IMG/VR virus record: IMGVR_UViG_3300030117_006365
Coordinates: 1-53,626 of that record
DNA length: 53,626 nucleotides
Direction: 5' to 3' (one strand)
Source of the DNA: a virus
The notes under the pieces were generated by a model, which was given only the letters and a program-made list of their open reading frames with translations, was not told the DNA's origin and did not search any database. Of this stretch, positions 1-7,550 are shown one piece after another (the first letter of the stretch is position 1; the number at the start of each line of letters is the position of its first letter). The position numbers and the translations under genes were made by a program.

Positions 1-62
1 GGCCGGGGGCGGTAGTGGGGCCCGGGTGGGGGATTGGACTTTTGGGGGGAGGGGGGTAGGGT
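1..62. other. G-rich window/contig edge, probably unreliable sequence
   Basis: The first ~60 bases are dominated by runs of G, including six- and five-G runs, while everything after about position 90 is AT-rich like the rest of the window. No coding frame continues through it. GGGTAGA at 59-65 can pair with TCTACCC at 81-87. The most economical reading is a low-quality or chimeric assembly end. A genuine genome-terminal structure cannot be excluded from sequence alone. Confidence 0.5.
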
Positions 63-142
63 AGAAGAGAAGCGCAATACTCTACCCCAATATTTGTAAT
101 ACGGGAGAAGTACGGGTACTTATAGTAAATGTACACTTCTAT

Positions 143-160
143 ATGTAATTATCTACAATA
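143..160 (+). promoter_or_regulatory. candidate phage promoter element (ATGTAATTAT core)
   Basis: ATGTAATTAT followed by an A/T-rich stretch lies about 55 bases upstream of the first gene. The same [AG]TGTAA core recurs in four other gene-free leaders, at 5584, 18442, 30999 and 46454. Its placement at the head of gene blocks suggests a phage promoter motif, but no transcription start is shown and AT-rich DNA produces such matches easily. Confidence 0.3.
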
Positions 161-167
161 TGGAAAA

Positions 168-182
168 ACGACATAGTGTCGT
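168..182. repeat. short inverted repeat ACGACA-tag-TGTCGT
   Basis: A perfect 6-bp inverted repeat with a 3-base centre sits in the leader of the first gene. On the minus strand it is followed by a short T run, so it could act as a weak terminator for leftward transcription. On the plus strand it would be a 5' UTR hairpin. It could also be a protein-binding palindrome. Confidence 0.35.
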
Positions 183-207
183 ATACAACAACTAAAAATT
201 AAAACGA

Positions 208-675
208 ATGTCAACATATATAAAACCCACATTAACAGTTGTTTCGAATGCTAATTCAGCTGCTAACGATAAAGGACCATTGAGTATAGCTTTAGCTTTA
301 ACAGCTAAACCTCTTAATAATAGAATAGGAATAGCACACGTTAAGTCTGGTATAATAACACCAACTACAGCGGCTACTGAGTTATTTCAAGATATAACAT
401 TAGCAGGTGACGCAGCAGGTACTAATGGTGCTTTTATATACTTAAAAAATACTAGCGCTGCTGATCACGATATTTATATTGGTGCTAAAGCATCAGGTAG
501 TGAAGGAGCTGGTGCTACGGAACTAGAAGGAGATGGTGATCCAGATAGATTAGGAACATTAAAACAAGGAGAATTTCTTTTTATGCCATATGATTATGCT
601 ATGGATATAACAGTAGATGCTGAGGACAACGCTGCTACTTTAGAGTGGTGGTTATTTTCAAGAACAACACCTTAA
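208..675 (+). CDS. putative virion protein, paralogue of the next gene
   Basis: This 155-aa protein has no recognised enzyme motif. It is rich in Ala, Gly, Thr and Asp, with a beta-strand-like pattern typical of phage decoration or fibre proteins. It ends in LEWWLFSRTTP, matched by LEWWLFDRA in the next gene, and both share a YLKNT segment and an LK-x-x-E...P-[YW]-D-Y stretch. The two are therefore tandem paralogues or share a fold. Its position at the head of a virion-gene block supports a structural role. The exact function is unknown. Confidence 0.6.
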   Translation: MSTYIKPTLTVVSNANSAANDKGPLSIALALTAKPLNNRIGIAHVKSGIITPTTAATELFQDITLAGDAAGTNGAFIYLKNTSAADHDIYIGAKASGSEGAGATELEGDGDPDRLGTLKQGEFLFMPYDYAMDITVDAEDNAATLEWWLFSRTTP

Positions 676-688
676 TAAAGAATAAAAT

Positions 689-1243
689 ATGGCAACAATA
701 ACACCAAAATTTAACTTAACATCGACAGCAGCTACAGGACCATCATCTGTAGCACTAACGTTATCAAACTCTAATACGTATACATGTGATAACTTTTTAC
801 AAGGCATGCATACATGTATTGAGTCAGATGGTAGTAATGATCCTCAGAAATTATTTGATGGTTCATATTACGCTGAATTATGGGCATCGGCAGCAACTAA
901 TGGAACTGGTTACACAGCGGGTACTGTTGGAGGGTATGTATATTTAAAGAATACAGCTTTAACTTCAGCAACAACAGAATTGATTGTTGTAGGTATAATG
1001 CCAGCTTCCACTGAAGCGGATGACGCTTCAATAACATTCACAAGAGATATAGTAGCACCTCATAGCAGCGAAGAAGCAGCTGAAAATGGTTTAGGGTTAG
1101 CAACTGGTGATTCAGCTAGAACGTTTACACTAAAACCGCAAGAGTGGACTTGGTTCCCTTGGGATTATAACAGTGATATATATGTTGAATCATTAAATGC
1201 AAATTCACCAGTATTAGAGTGGTGGTTATTCGATAGAGCATAA
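689..1243 (+). CDS. putative virion protein, paralogue of the preceding gene
   Basis: This 184-aa protein is related to its upstream neighbour. It has a YLKNTALTSATTE segment mid-protein, LKPQEWTWFPWDYNSDIYVE near the end, and the same WWLF terminus. It lies 13 bases after the neighbour, clearly in one transcript. It is longer by an N-terminal/central insertion containing two Cys residues (TYTCDNF...MHTCIES). No catalytic motif is visible. The beta-rich composition and context suggest an outer virion component. The assignment is by context, not by a recognised family. Confidence 0.6.
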   Translation: MATITPKFNLTSTAATGPSSVALTLSNSNTYTCDNFLQGMHTCIESDGSNDPQKLFDGSYYAELWASAATNGTGYTAGTVGGYVYLKNTALTSATTELIVVGIMPASTEADDASITFTRDIVAPHSSEEAAENGLGLATGDSARTFTLKPQEWTWFPWDYNSDIYVESLNANSPVLEWWLFDRA

Positions 1244-1247
1244 TAAT

Positions 1248-2594
1248 ATGGGGTTTAAATTAAAATCAGGAAATAAACCAGAACTATCTGGAGGTGTACT
1301 AGCACCTAAAGTAGATGTAACTGTTGTACAGGTAACTACTGCTACACCTATAGTAGAAGGAGAATCTCCATCACCCCTACAAGATCATACACACGCGCAC
1401 AGAGTGAGGCAGGCTAACAGGAAGTATAAAAAGAACATAAAAAAGATAAACAAAGATTTTGCTGAAAAATACTCTAACAACGATAGCGATAATGAGAAAA
1501 TGTCTAGCGCGGAGGATATCGACGCAATAAGAGAGATAAATCAATCATATGCCCCTAAAACACCAGGTGCGTCTCTAGGATTACGTCAAAGACCAGAAGG
1601 TGATTCTGCTTTTGCTAAAACAGCTCCATTAAAACAAGGTGTTGATGCGGGAGAAGGGTATATGCCTGAAGGCGAAGCTGGACCAAGGAATTACAAAGCG
1701 CAACTCGGTGGACCTTATTTAAAAGCGTCTCCTTATAAAGAAGAAGATGACGATGACGATGATAGTAATGAGCCAGATCCGCCAGCGGAACCAGATCCAC
1801 CTGCTGAACCAGATCCACCAGCAGAACCGGATCCAGATCCGGGAGGGGGAGAACCTGGAGAGCAAGAACCATTACCTCCAGGTATAGGTGCTCCACCCGC
1901 AGAAGATGATAAAACTGCTGGACCAGCACAACAAACACCAGAGGAGAAGGCAGATGCGGAAGCTAAAGAACAAGCTGACAGAGCTGAAAGAGAGGCATAT
2001 GTTGATAACTACATGGAGGAGCAATTAGGTATAACACCTGATGAAATTTCTGAAATGAAAGATACTACAGCTGCTAAAGAAGCTAATATGACTGAAACAG
2101 AAAAGATAGAGGAATCTGTGAAATCTGATTCAGAGAAAATGGAAGAAGCTAATCAAGAAAGAATAGAAAAAGAAGCTAAAGAAGCTCAGGAGACAGCTAT
2201 GCCGACTATGCCAATGCCTGGCTCAGAGGATGGTGCAGCTATTGGTACAGCTAGTGGACCATTGACACCTCAACAACAAGCACAGTCAGAAGCAATAAAA
2301 CAACAACAAATTGCTCAGGAAAATAAAGGTGTAACAGATACGCTTAAAAAAACTAGAGACACTGCAGCAAAACAACCTGTTAAAAAACTTATAAAAACTG
2401 GACTTAAAAAAGGATTATTAAAGGCTGGTTTAAAAACAGGTGCAAGATTTATACCAGGCGTAGGACAAATATTAATGGCGAGAGATGCTATTAAATTAGG
2501 TGTTTACGCTTATAAAAATAGAGATGAAATAGCTGGTTGGGCGATGAGACAAAAGAGTAATATGAAGAACAAGCTAAACGAATGGATGGGATAA
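1248..2594 (+). CDS. putative internal virion protein with acidic/proline repeats and amphipathic C-terminus
   Basis: This 448-aa protein starts MGFKLKSGNKPELSGG, the basic 'MxFK...GN[KR]' leader seen in several other genes here. An SPYK motif (LKASPYKEE) lies near residue 160, just before a poly-Asp run. EPDPPA hexapeptide repeats follow (about residues 175-198), then an acidic, charged coiled-coil-like region. The C-terminal ~80 residues switch to basic, glycine-punctuated amphipathic helices (KKLIKTGLKKGLLKAGLKTG, then FIPGVGQIL). Such a segment could associate with membranes, as expected of an ejected internal protein. That role is inferred; no family was recognised with certainty. Confidence 0.6.
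   Translation: MGFKLKSGNKPELSGGVLAPKVDVTVVQVTTATPIVEGESPSPLQDHTHAHRVRQANRKYKKNIKKINKDFAEKYSNNDSDNEKMSSAEDIDAIREINQSYAPKTPGASLGLRQRPEGDSAFAKTAPLKQGVDAGEGYMPEGEAGPRNYKAQLGGPYLKASPYKEEDDDDDDSNEPDPPAEPDPPAEPDPPAEPDPDPGGGEPGEQEPLPPGIGAPPAEDDKTAGPAQQTPEEKADAEAKEQADRAEREAYVDNYMEEQLGITPDEISEMKDTTAAKEANMTETEKIEESVKSDSEKMEEANQERIEKEAKEAQETAMPTMPMPGSEDGAAIGTASGPLTPQQQAQSEAIKQQQIAQENKGVTDTLKKTRDTAAKQPVKKLIKTGLKKGLLKAGLKTGARFIPGVGQILMARDAIKLGVYAYKNRDEIAGWAMRQKSNMKNKLNEWMG
1770..1841 (+). repeat. in-frame EPDPPA hexapeptide repeats
   Basis: Three 18-bp units encode EPDPPA, followed by a variant EPDPDP. They form a Pro/Asp spacer within the 1248-2594 gene. Their synonymous differences (gcggaa, gctgaa, gcagaa) show that the repeat is not a very recent DNA duplication. 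Confidence 0.85.
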
Positions 2595-2636
2595 ACCCAA
2601 ACCAATTAATTAATAACCAATAAAACAAAAACCAAT

Positions 2637-2930
2637 ATGACTTATTTTTATTATAGGAGTACTACGCGTACTTCTGAACCAAATGTATCAGAAAAAACAA
2701 TTTCAGAATGGAAGCATTTATCTGATAAAAAGAACTGGAGAATTACACAACTACCAAATGGATATTACCAAACAGAGGTAAGTGATCCTGACAACGAAGA
2801 CAAATGGGTTGATGTAACTAGAAGAGAGACGTTAGAGGGAGCTGAACAAGCTATAGAAAGCAGCATTGAGCATTTCTCTAAAAAATTAGAATATATTAAA
2901 GGACCAAAAGTAGTTAAAACTTTTAAGTAA
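2637..2930 (+). CDS. hypothetical protein
   Basis: This 97-aa soluble, charged protein has several Trp and Tyr residues (SEWKHLSDKKNWRITQLPNG) and no transmembrane segment or signal peptide. Its stop codon overlaps the start of the next gene by one base (TAATG), so it is probably translationally coupled to the metallopeptidase-like protein. No family was recognised. A 42-base A/C-rich leader precedes it. Confidence 0.55.
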   Translation: MTYFYYRSTTRTSEPNVSEKTISEWKHLSDKKNWRITQLPNGYYQTEVSDPDNEDKWVDVTRRETLEGAEQAIESSIEHFSKKLEYIKGPKVVKTFK

Positions 2931-3697
2931 TGGGATTTAAACTAGGGAGTGAAAGACGGAAAATGAATATACCTAACGGTAAAACACCTATTGTTAGAAA
3001 AAATCTAGCACCCGGTGTTCATGCTGAAGCTAATAATGATGGGTCAATATTTGTTGATAAAAAAATACCTGTTAATAGCAATAGGTTTAAGAAGTCTATA
3101 GCTCACGAGTTGCAACACATAAAGGATATAGATTCTGGTAAAGCTGACTACGGTGACGAATGGGTTGAGTGGGAAGGTAATATATATATCAGAAAAACTA
3201 TTGATGGTAAAAAGTTTATAGATGGCCCAGCGGGTAGATTACCTGAGGGCCATCCAAACCATCCTTGGGAAAAATCAGCTATAGATGCAGAGAGAAAAAA
3301 CGTAAATGTTACCATGGGTGATGGAGGGTTAGAAGCTGGATACGGAGAAGATGGTGAATCACCTTTGAAGTTTTGGAAAAAATTAAAGAAAGCTGCTAAA
3401 TTTGCTGTTCAGAATAATCCTATATCTATGGCTACAAGAGCTATAAAAGGAGATGATGTAATAAGAACAGACGCATTAACTGGAGGTAAAGGTGCTGAAG
3501 GTGAAGTTGCTGAAGAAGGAGGTGATCCACGTGATGGAGACGCTAGAGCTGCGGCTAAAAAGAAGCATGAAGAGATGAGAAATAAACTTTTTGGTGGTGG
3601 CATAGGTGGATTATTTGGCGCTGGATTTGCTTTTCAAAAAATGAAACAAAGAGCAGCAGAAAACGATGGAGACCATGGTGCTGGTGAAATGGTTTAA
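2930..3697 (+). CDS. HExxH metallopeptidase-like protein with SPxK motif
   Basis: This 255-aa protein has a zincin signature, H59-E60-L-Q-H63 (IAHELQHIKDID), preceded by a strand-like FVDKKIPVNS. This matches the N-terminal core of small zinc metallopeptidases. A Trp-rich WVEWEGN stretch follows. The first residues, MGFKLGSERRK, resemble the basic leader of other genes here, and ESPLKFWKKLKKAAKF near residue 143 carries an SPLK motif followed by a basic amphipathic helix. The C-terminus is Gly-rich (GGGIGGLFGAGFAF) and may interact with membrane. It could be an ejected peptidoglycan- or protein-cleaving virion enzyme, or a maturation protease. The HExxH is seen; the substrate is unknown. Confidence 0.6.
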   Translation: MGFKLGSERRKMNIPNGKTPIVRKNLAPGVHAEANNDGSIFVDKKIPVNSNRFKKSIAHELQHIKDIDSGKADYGDEWVEWEGNIYIRKTIDGKKFIDGPAGRLPEGHPNHPWEKSAIDAERKNVNVTMGDGGLEAGYGEDGESPLKFWKKLKKAAKFAVQNNPISMATRAIKGDDVIRTDALTGGKGAEGEVAEEGGDPRDGDARAAAKKKHEEMRNKLFGGGIGGLFGAGFAFQKMKQRAAENDGDHGAGEMV

Positions 3698-3709
3698 ATA
3701 CACTACATA

Positions 3710-3727
3710 ATAGGTGATAATACCTAT
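3710..3727. repeat. inverted repeat ATAGGT-N6-ACCTAT upstream of groEL
   Basis: A 6-bp inverted repeat with a 6-base centre lies in the 55-base gap before groEL. It does not match the CIRCE operator (TTAGCACTC-N9-GAGTGCTAA) of bacterial groE operons and has no T tract, so it is not a convincing terminator. It may be a leader hairpin or a chance match in AT-rich DNA. Confidence 0.3.
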
Positions 3728-3752
3728 AACAATTTAATTAAATAAAATACAT

Positions 3753-5321
3753 ATGGAATATAATTTACCAAGTGAATTGGTGAAGAACCTCGATTTTGGA
3801 GGTGAAGCCAAAGAGAAGGTTATAACAGGAGTAAACAAATTAGCTCGAGCCGTTAAATCTACATTAGGTGCGTCAGGGAGATGTGTCGTGTATGAGGATG
3901 CGAGGGGCAAACCGGTCATTACAAAAGATGGAGTAACCGTAGCAGAAAGCGTAGTCTTGTATGATCCGGTTGAGAACATGGGTGCAACCTTAATAAAGGA
4001 AGCAGCTATGAACACGGTTAAAGAAGCTGGAGATGGTACTACTACAGCCACAGTGCTAGCAGAAGCACTAATCAAACAAATAGACGCTGCGATCGCAGAT
4101 GGTCTTACAATCAGAGAAATTAAAGATGGAGTAAACGAAACACTGGATAGTGTCATTAGCTATTTAAATAATATAGCTACAGACGTCGAAGGTGACATGC
4201 TTAAATCTATAAGTTCTATATCTTGTAATAATGATAAAGAACTTGGATCCATAATAGCTGAGGCATATGATAAGGTTGGGAAGAATGGAGTTGTGTTAAT
4301 GGAGACTAGTGATTCAGAAGACACTTATGTTGATATTGTTGATGGTGTTCAGATTGATTGTGGACTAACATCACCTCATTTCGTTACTAATACTGATAAA
4401 CATTTATGTGAATTAGATAAACCTTTAATACTAACTGTTTCGTCTGAAATACCTAATATTAGAAAAATACAATCTATATTGGAATACGTTATTAAAAACA
4501 ACCGATCTTTACTAATAATAGCTCAAGTAGCACAGTCGGTAAAGTCGGCGCTCATGATGAATAAAGTTAAAGGTAATATTAAAGTTAATATAATTGACAC
4601 ACCTGGATTTGGACCAACTAGAGTAGATGCAATAGAGGATATAGCTATATTAACTGGAGCAACAGTACTTAATGAAGAATTAGGTGATGATTTAGATCTC
4701 ATGAAGCCAGAACATTTAGGTGAAGCTGAATTTTCTGTAACCGATGATAACAACACGGTCTTGACATTGAGTGGAATGACAGATGACATAGAAAATAGAA
4801 TAGATGATTTAAACAAAAAGTTAGCTGAATGTAAGAATGGTTTTATAAAAAAGAAATTAGAGCAGCGTCTTGCAACGTTGTCGGGTAGTGTTGGTATTAT
4901 TAAGGTTGGTGCTAATTCTAAGGTTGAGTTAAAGGAAAAGAAGGATAGAGTAGAAGATGCGATTCATGCTACAAAAGCAGCATTAAAAGAAGGCATAGTA
5001 CCAGGTGGTGGAATAGCGTTGTTAAACGCATCTCAAAAAATTTCGACCGGACGAGCCGGTAAAGTATTACTAAACGCATTGTCTTCTCCATACGAAACTA
5101 TAATGGATAACGCTGGATTAATGATGAAGCCTAGTAATATGAAAGAGGGTTACGGATGTAATGTGGTTAATGGGACATTTCCTAATATGATTAAAGAAGG
5201 AATAATTGATCCAGTACTAGTAACTAAGTCTGCACTTAAGAATGCTGTGAGTGTAGCTTTAACTATTATGTCAGCAGATTGTGTAATTTCAAATATAAGA
5301 GTAGAAAATGCAAGCGATTAA
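3753..5321 (+). CDS. groEL: phage GroEL-type group I chaperonin
   Basis: This 522-aa chaperonin-60 would form ring cages that fold proteins with ATP and a GroES lid. It has the nucleotide-binding signatures: TKDGVTVA around D59 (equivalent to E. coli D52), GDGTTTATVLA at residues 93-103, and RVEDAIHATKAA with D402 (equivalent to D398, needed for hydrolysis), followed by GIVPGGGIALL. It is somewhat shorter than the ~548-aa bacterial protein and lacks a Gly-Gly-Met C-terminal tail, ending in VENASD. Phage-encoded GroELs are known (for example Pseudomonas phage EL and virioplankton chaperonins), and likely clients are capsid or tail proteins. The gene overlaps groES by 14 bases, with groEL first, the reverse of the usual bacterial order. 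Confidence 0.95.
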   Translation: MEYNLPSELVKNLDFGGEAKEKVITGVNKLARAVKSTLGASGRCVVYEDARGKPVITKDGVTVAESVVLYDPVENMGATLIKEAAMNTVKEAGDGTTTATVLAEALIKQIDAAIADGLTIREIKDGVNETLDSVISYLNNIATDVEGDMLKSISSISCNNDKELGSIIAEAYDKVGKNGVVLMETSDSEDTYVDIVDGVQIDCGLTSPHFVTNTDKHLCELDKPLILTVSSEIPNIRKIQSILEYVIKNNRSLLIIAQVAQSVKSALMMNKVKGNIKVNIIDTPGFGPTRVDAIEDIAILTGATVLNEELGDDLDLMKPEHLGEAEFSVTDDNNTVLTLSGMTDDIENRIDDLNKKLAECKNGFIKKKLEQRLATLSGSVGIIKVGANSKVELKEKKDRVEDAIHATKAALKEGIVPGGGIALLNASQKISTGRAGKVLLNALSSPYETIMDNAGLMMKPSNMKEGYGCNVVNGTFPNMIKEGIIDPVLVTKSALKNAVSVALTIMSADCVISNIRVENASD

Positions 5322-5565
5322 TGATTACGTTATAGTTGATATATTGAAAGATGGTCCAAAAAAAGTAGGAGGTCTTATATTAACAGATAACACAGATGAG
5401 ACAAATAGATATAAAAAAGCAAATATTATATCTGTTGGAAATATGGTTGAAGTTGTGAAAAAGGGCGATAGTATATATTATGACGCTATTGCTGGACATG
5501 ATATTGCTTATAATAATACTATGTACAGAGTTATACGCGCTAGAGATATAGTTATAGTAGAATAA
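5308..5565 (+). CDS. groES: phage GroES-type co-chaperonin
   Basis: This 85-aa chaperonin-10 homologue is the probable lid for the adjacent GroEL. A mobile-loop-like segment (GGLILTD, corresponding to bacterial GGIVLTG) lies at about residues 21-27. It is followed by the Cpn10 beta-barrel pattern (ANIISVG, KKGDSIYYD, AGHDI, YRVIRARDIVIVE). It is about 12 residues shorter than E. coli GroES (97 aa), mostly in the loop and roof parts. It starts inside the last codons of groEL (14-base overlap), ensuring coupled production. A 118-base gene-free gap follows. Confidence 0.9.
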   Translation: MQAINDYVIVDILKDGPKKVGGLILTDNTDETNRYKKANIISVGNMVEVVKKGDSIYYDAIAGHDIAYNNTMYRVIRARDIVIVE

Positions 5566-5683
5566 TTACTATTTCTAAAAAACATGTAATATCTATTAAA
5601 AGAAGATTATACACAAACCTAATCCACAAACCTTAAACAATCAATCAGAATCAATTAATTAATAATCATTAAAAAAAGAAAAT
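5566..5683 (+). promoter_or_regulatory. 118-base leader with candidate promoter element
   Basis: This is the longest gap between genes in the window, and it contains no reading frame. ATGTAATATC at 5584-5593 matches the [AG]TGTAA core found ahead of other gene blocks. The rest is an A/C-rich, G-poor leader ending in aaaaaaagaaaatATG. It could supply a promoter for the 5684-9958 block after the chaperonin genes. No T-tailed hairpin was seen after groES. Confidence 0.35.
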
Positions 5684-6001
5684 ATGAAAAAATTATTATT
5701 TTTCCATGAAGATGCAGACGAAGGCGGATGTTATCCAGTGGATAAGTTTTTAGGAGCTAAAGTTTCCGGCATTAAACGGATAACTATGGCTTTTAAAAAA
5801 ATGGATGGTCAAAAACTAGCTGAGAATGCTACGGTGACAGCAGTAGAAGATCTAGATGGAGTAGCAATTAAAAGAGCTTTTCAAGTTCTAGCAAATAGTA
5901 TGGGCCCAACCGGTCCAAAAGCGGCTGTTAAAACCGTTATAGCAGATAAAATAAGTAATAACTACATTGGAGACGTTTTTAACGACGTTAACGCTGTTTA
6001 A
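5684..6001 (+). CDS. putative virion protein, 'YLYF'-type family member 1
   Basis: This 105-aa protein begins MKKLLFFHEDADEGG. The hydrophobic start is too short to be a signal peptide. It resembles the next two products, which start with NYLYF/NYLFF-type strands. With the 129-aa neighbour it shares a pattern of acidic turn, FP/YP-containing loop, central [MV][AV]F...DG strand and a late region of alternating Val/Thr. The three probably arose by duplication and encode small beta-rich virion components. No known enzyme motif is present. Confidence 0.55.
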   Translation: MKKLLFFHEDADEGGCYPVDKFLGAKVSGIKRITMAFKKMDGQKLAENATVTAVEDLDGVAIKRAFQVLANSMGPTGPKAAVKTVIADKISNNYIGDVFNDVNAV

Positions 6002-6013
6002 AATATATAAATT

Positions 6014-6403
6014 ATGATACAAGAAAATTATTTATACTTCGCGAATAATGGTGAAAACGATGCAGATAAAGACGCTGCAATGTTCCCTGCCTCTGGTTGT
6101 TATGGTTTGGTTGCTGCAGGCTTTAGAGCAATGGAAATGGTTTTTGCTCCAATCGATGGAACAGAGACTGTTGGGGATAAAGTTACAATAACTTGCGGTG
6201 GTGAACCTTTAGTGGGAACTCACGCGACAGCTAAGCAAGCTGAAGCAGTCGTTGAACTAGTAAACAGCAATAGAGTTAATACAAATAATTTCACAGTAAT
6301 ATGTGATTTGAATACTAATAATCCAGCTAACGAAGGAGCTATCAGCAAGATTGGAATTGCTGATAAGTTTTCTCTTGCAAGCTGTGTAATAACAACAACT
6401 TAA
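6014..6403 (+). CDS. putative virion protein, 'YLYF'-type family member 2
   Basis: This 129-aa protein starts MIQENYLYFANNGENDADKD and continues with MFPASGCYGLV and a beta-rich body (MEMVFAPIDG, DKVTITCGG). The composition and small size fit phage structural proteins rather than enzymes. It sits between two proteins of similar start, separated by 12 and 2 bases, in one transcript. It is likely paralogous to the 5684 product. The precise location in the virion is unknown. Confidence 0.55.
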   Translation: MIQENYLYFANNGENDADKDAAMFPASGCYGLVAAGFRAMEMVFAPIDGTETVGDKVTITCGGEPLVGTHATAKQAEAVVELVNSNRVNTNNFTVICDLNTNNPANEGAISKIGIADKFSLASCVITTT

Positions 6404-6405
6404 TT

Positions 6406-7110
6406 ATGGAAAATTATTTATTTTTTAGAAAAATACGCCCGAAAGTGTTTAAGTATACTGTTACGGCAACAGATGTAAGTAACTGGGCAAACACCACTCA
6501 AGGTGGCGCAACAACCTATATTGATCCCAGTCCATTACTTGGTGCTGCTGACTTAAAGGCAAACGAGACAGCAAAGATAGAGATAAAATCAGCTGGTAGT
6601 AATAGTAATATTGGTAGTTCTTATGGATCAAGCGTTAGTGCTGGTGATGTAACAACACTCACACAATCTACGCTTTTCGCCACTCCTTCATCAAATAGAA
6701 TTACTTTTAAGGAAGCAAGTGGATCTGGATCTCCAGATACGACTTATGGTTACACTTGTATAGATGGTGATGAATTAACAATTTACTTTGGAGATGGACA
6801 AGAAAACTGGGTTGCTTATCCCGCTAGCAGGTTGCTTGGAGTATCTCTTGGCGGCGCCGATGCTAGTTCGGTGCATTTTAGATCATTAAAAGGAGGTGGT
6901 ACTGATGACGTAGTAGTTTTTAGGCATGAAGCTGGCAAATATCCACTTTTTTGCAAAATGATAAATGACGCTTGCAATTACAAAGCTGGAAAAGAGGGTA
7001 GTTTCGTTACTGTTTTTGATGGAGCAGGTGGTGAAAGTAAGTATCTAGGTTCTGAATATGCAGATTTAGGTATAGATAGAATTGATATTTCTCTTGAATC
7101 AGGATATTAA
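6406..7110 (+). CDS. putative virion protein, 'YLYF'-type family member 3
   Basis: This 234-aa protein starts MENYLFFRKIRPKVFKYTV and is rich in Ser, Gly, Thr and Asp with predicted beta structure. Its second half (VSLGGADASSVHFRSLKGGG, then a VVVFRHE strand and FVTVFDGAGG) resembles the strand pattern of the two preceding proteins, so it may be a longer member of the same family. Its stop overlaps the next start by one base (TAATG). No catalytic motif was seen. Confidence 0.55.
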   Translation: MENYLFFRKIRPKVFKYTVTATDVSNWANTTQGGATTYIDPSPLLGAADLKANETAKIEIKSAGSNSNIGSSYGSSVSAGDVTTLTQSTLFATPSSNRITFKEASGSGSPDTTYGYTCIDGDELTIYFGDGQENWVAYPASRLLGVSLGGADASSVHFRSLKGGGTDDVVVFRHEAGKYPLFCKMINDACNYKAGKEGSFVTVFDGAGGESKYLGSEYADLGIDRIDISLESGY

Positions 7111-7550
7111 TGATATTAACTAGTCACGATCTTCGTGATTTACAAATCCTTAAGTATTACAGGCTCGTTAGAAAATGGGCCTGTAAAACTTATGGGTTGA
7201 CTGACGCAGACTTAGAACTTCTTATTTACTTAGATTGTAAAGGAAGATTCACGCGCCAAGAATTTATCGATGGTACTTATACCATGAGTTGGGATAAGAA
7301 CCGTTGGGAAAAATTAAGGAGGAATGGTTGGATAGAAACCTGGAGATATAGAAATAGAACAACCATCAAATACTCTGTATTCAAAACCTCCTTTAAGTGT
7401 TCACACTTAATAAGTAGAATTTATAGAATACTCTTAGGTGAAGAGGATATACCAACCTCTGAAAAGAGTGTTTTTTTTAATAACAAATCATACACCGATA
7501 AGGTAATGAATAAGTCTATCGATGATATGGTAAAAGATAATAAACGATGA
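7110..7550 (+). CDS. winged-helix (MarR-like) DNA-binding protein
   Basis: This 146-aa protein looks like a winged helix. A helix (ADLELLIYLDCKG) and the phrase FTRQEF are followed by a recognition-helix-like WDKNRWEKLRRNGWIETW and a basic wing (RYRNRTTIKYSVF). This arrangement is typical of MarR-type regulators and of conserved wHTH proteins of marine phages. It lies in a structural-gene block, one base overlapping upstream and four bases overlapping the holin-like gene downstream, so it may time late genes or act as a virion-associated DNA-binding protein. The regulatory target is not shown. Confidence 0.6.
   Translation: MILTSHDLRDLQILKYYRLVRKWACKTYGLTDADLELLIYLDCKGRFTRQEFIDGTYTMSWDKNRWEKLRRNGWIETWRYRNRTTIKYSVFKTSFKCSHLISRIYRILLGEEDIPTSEKSVFFNNKSYTDKVMNKSIDDMVKDNKR

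Noticed and set aside
1615-1938. Minus-strand frame of 107 codons
   Set aside because: It is the reverse of the Pro/Asp repeat region of the plus-strand gene, is Leu/Val-rich by complementarity, and has no start context.
3698-3752. CIRCE-type heat-shock operator before groEL
   Set aside because: The inverted repeat there (ATAGGT-N6-ACCTAT) has neither the sequence nor the spacing of CIRCE.
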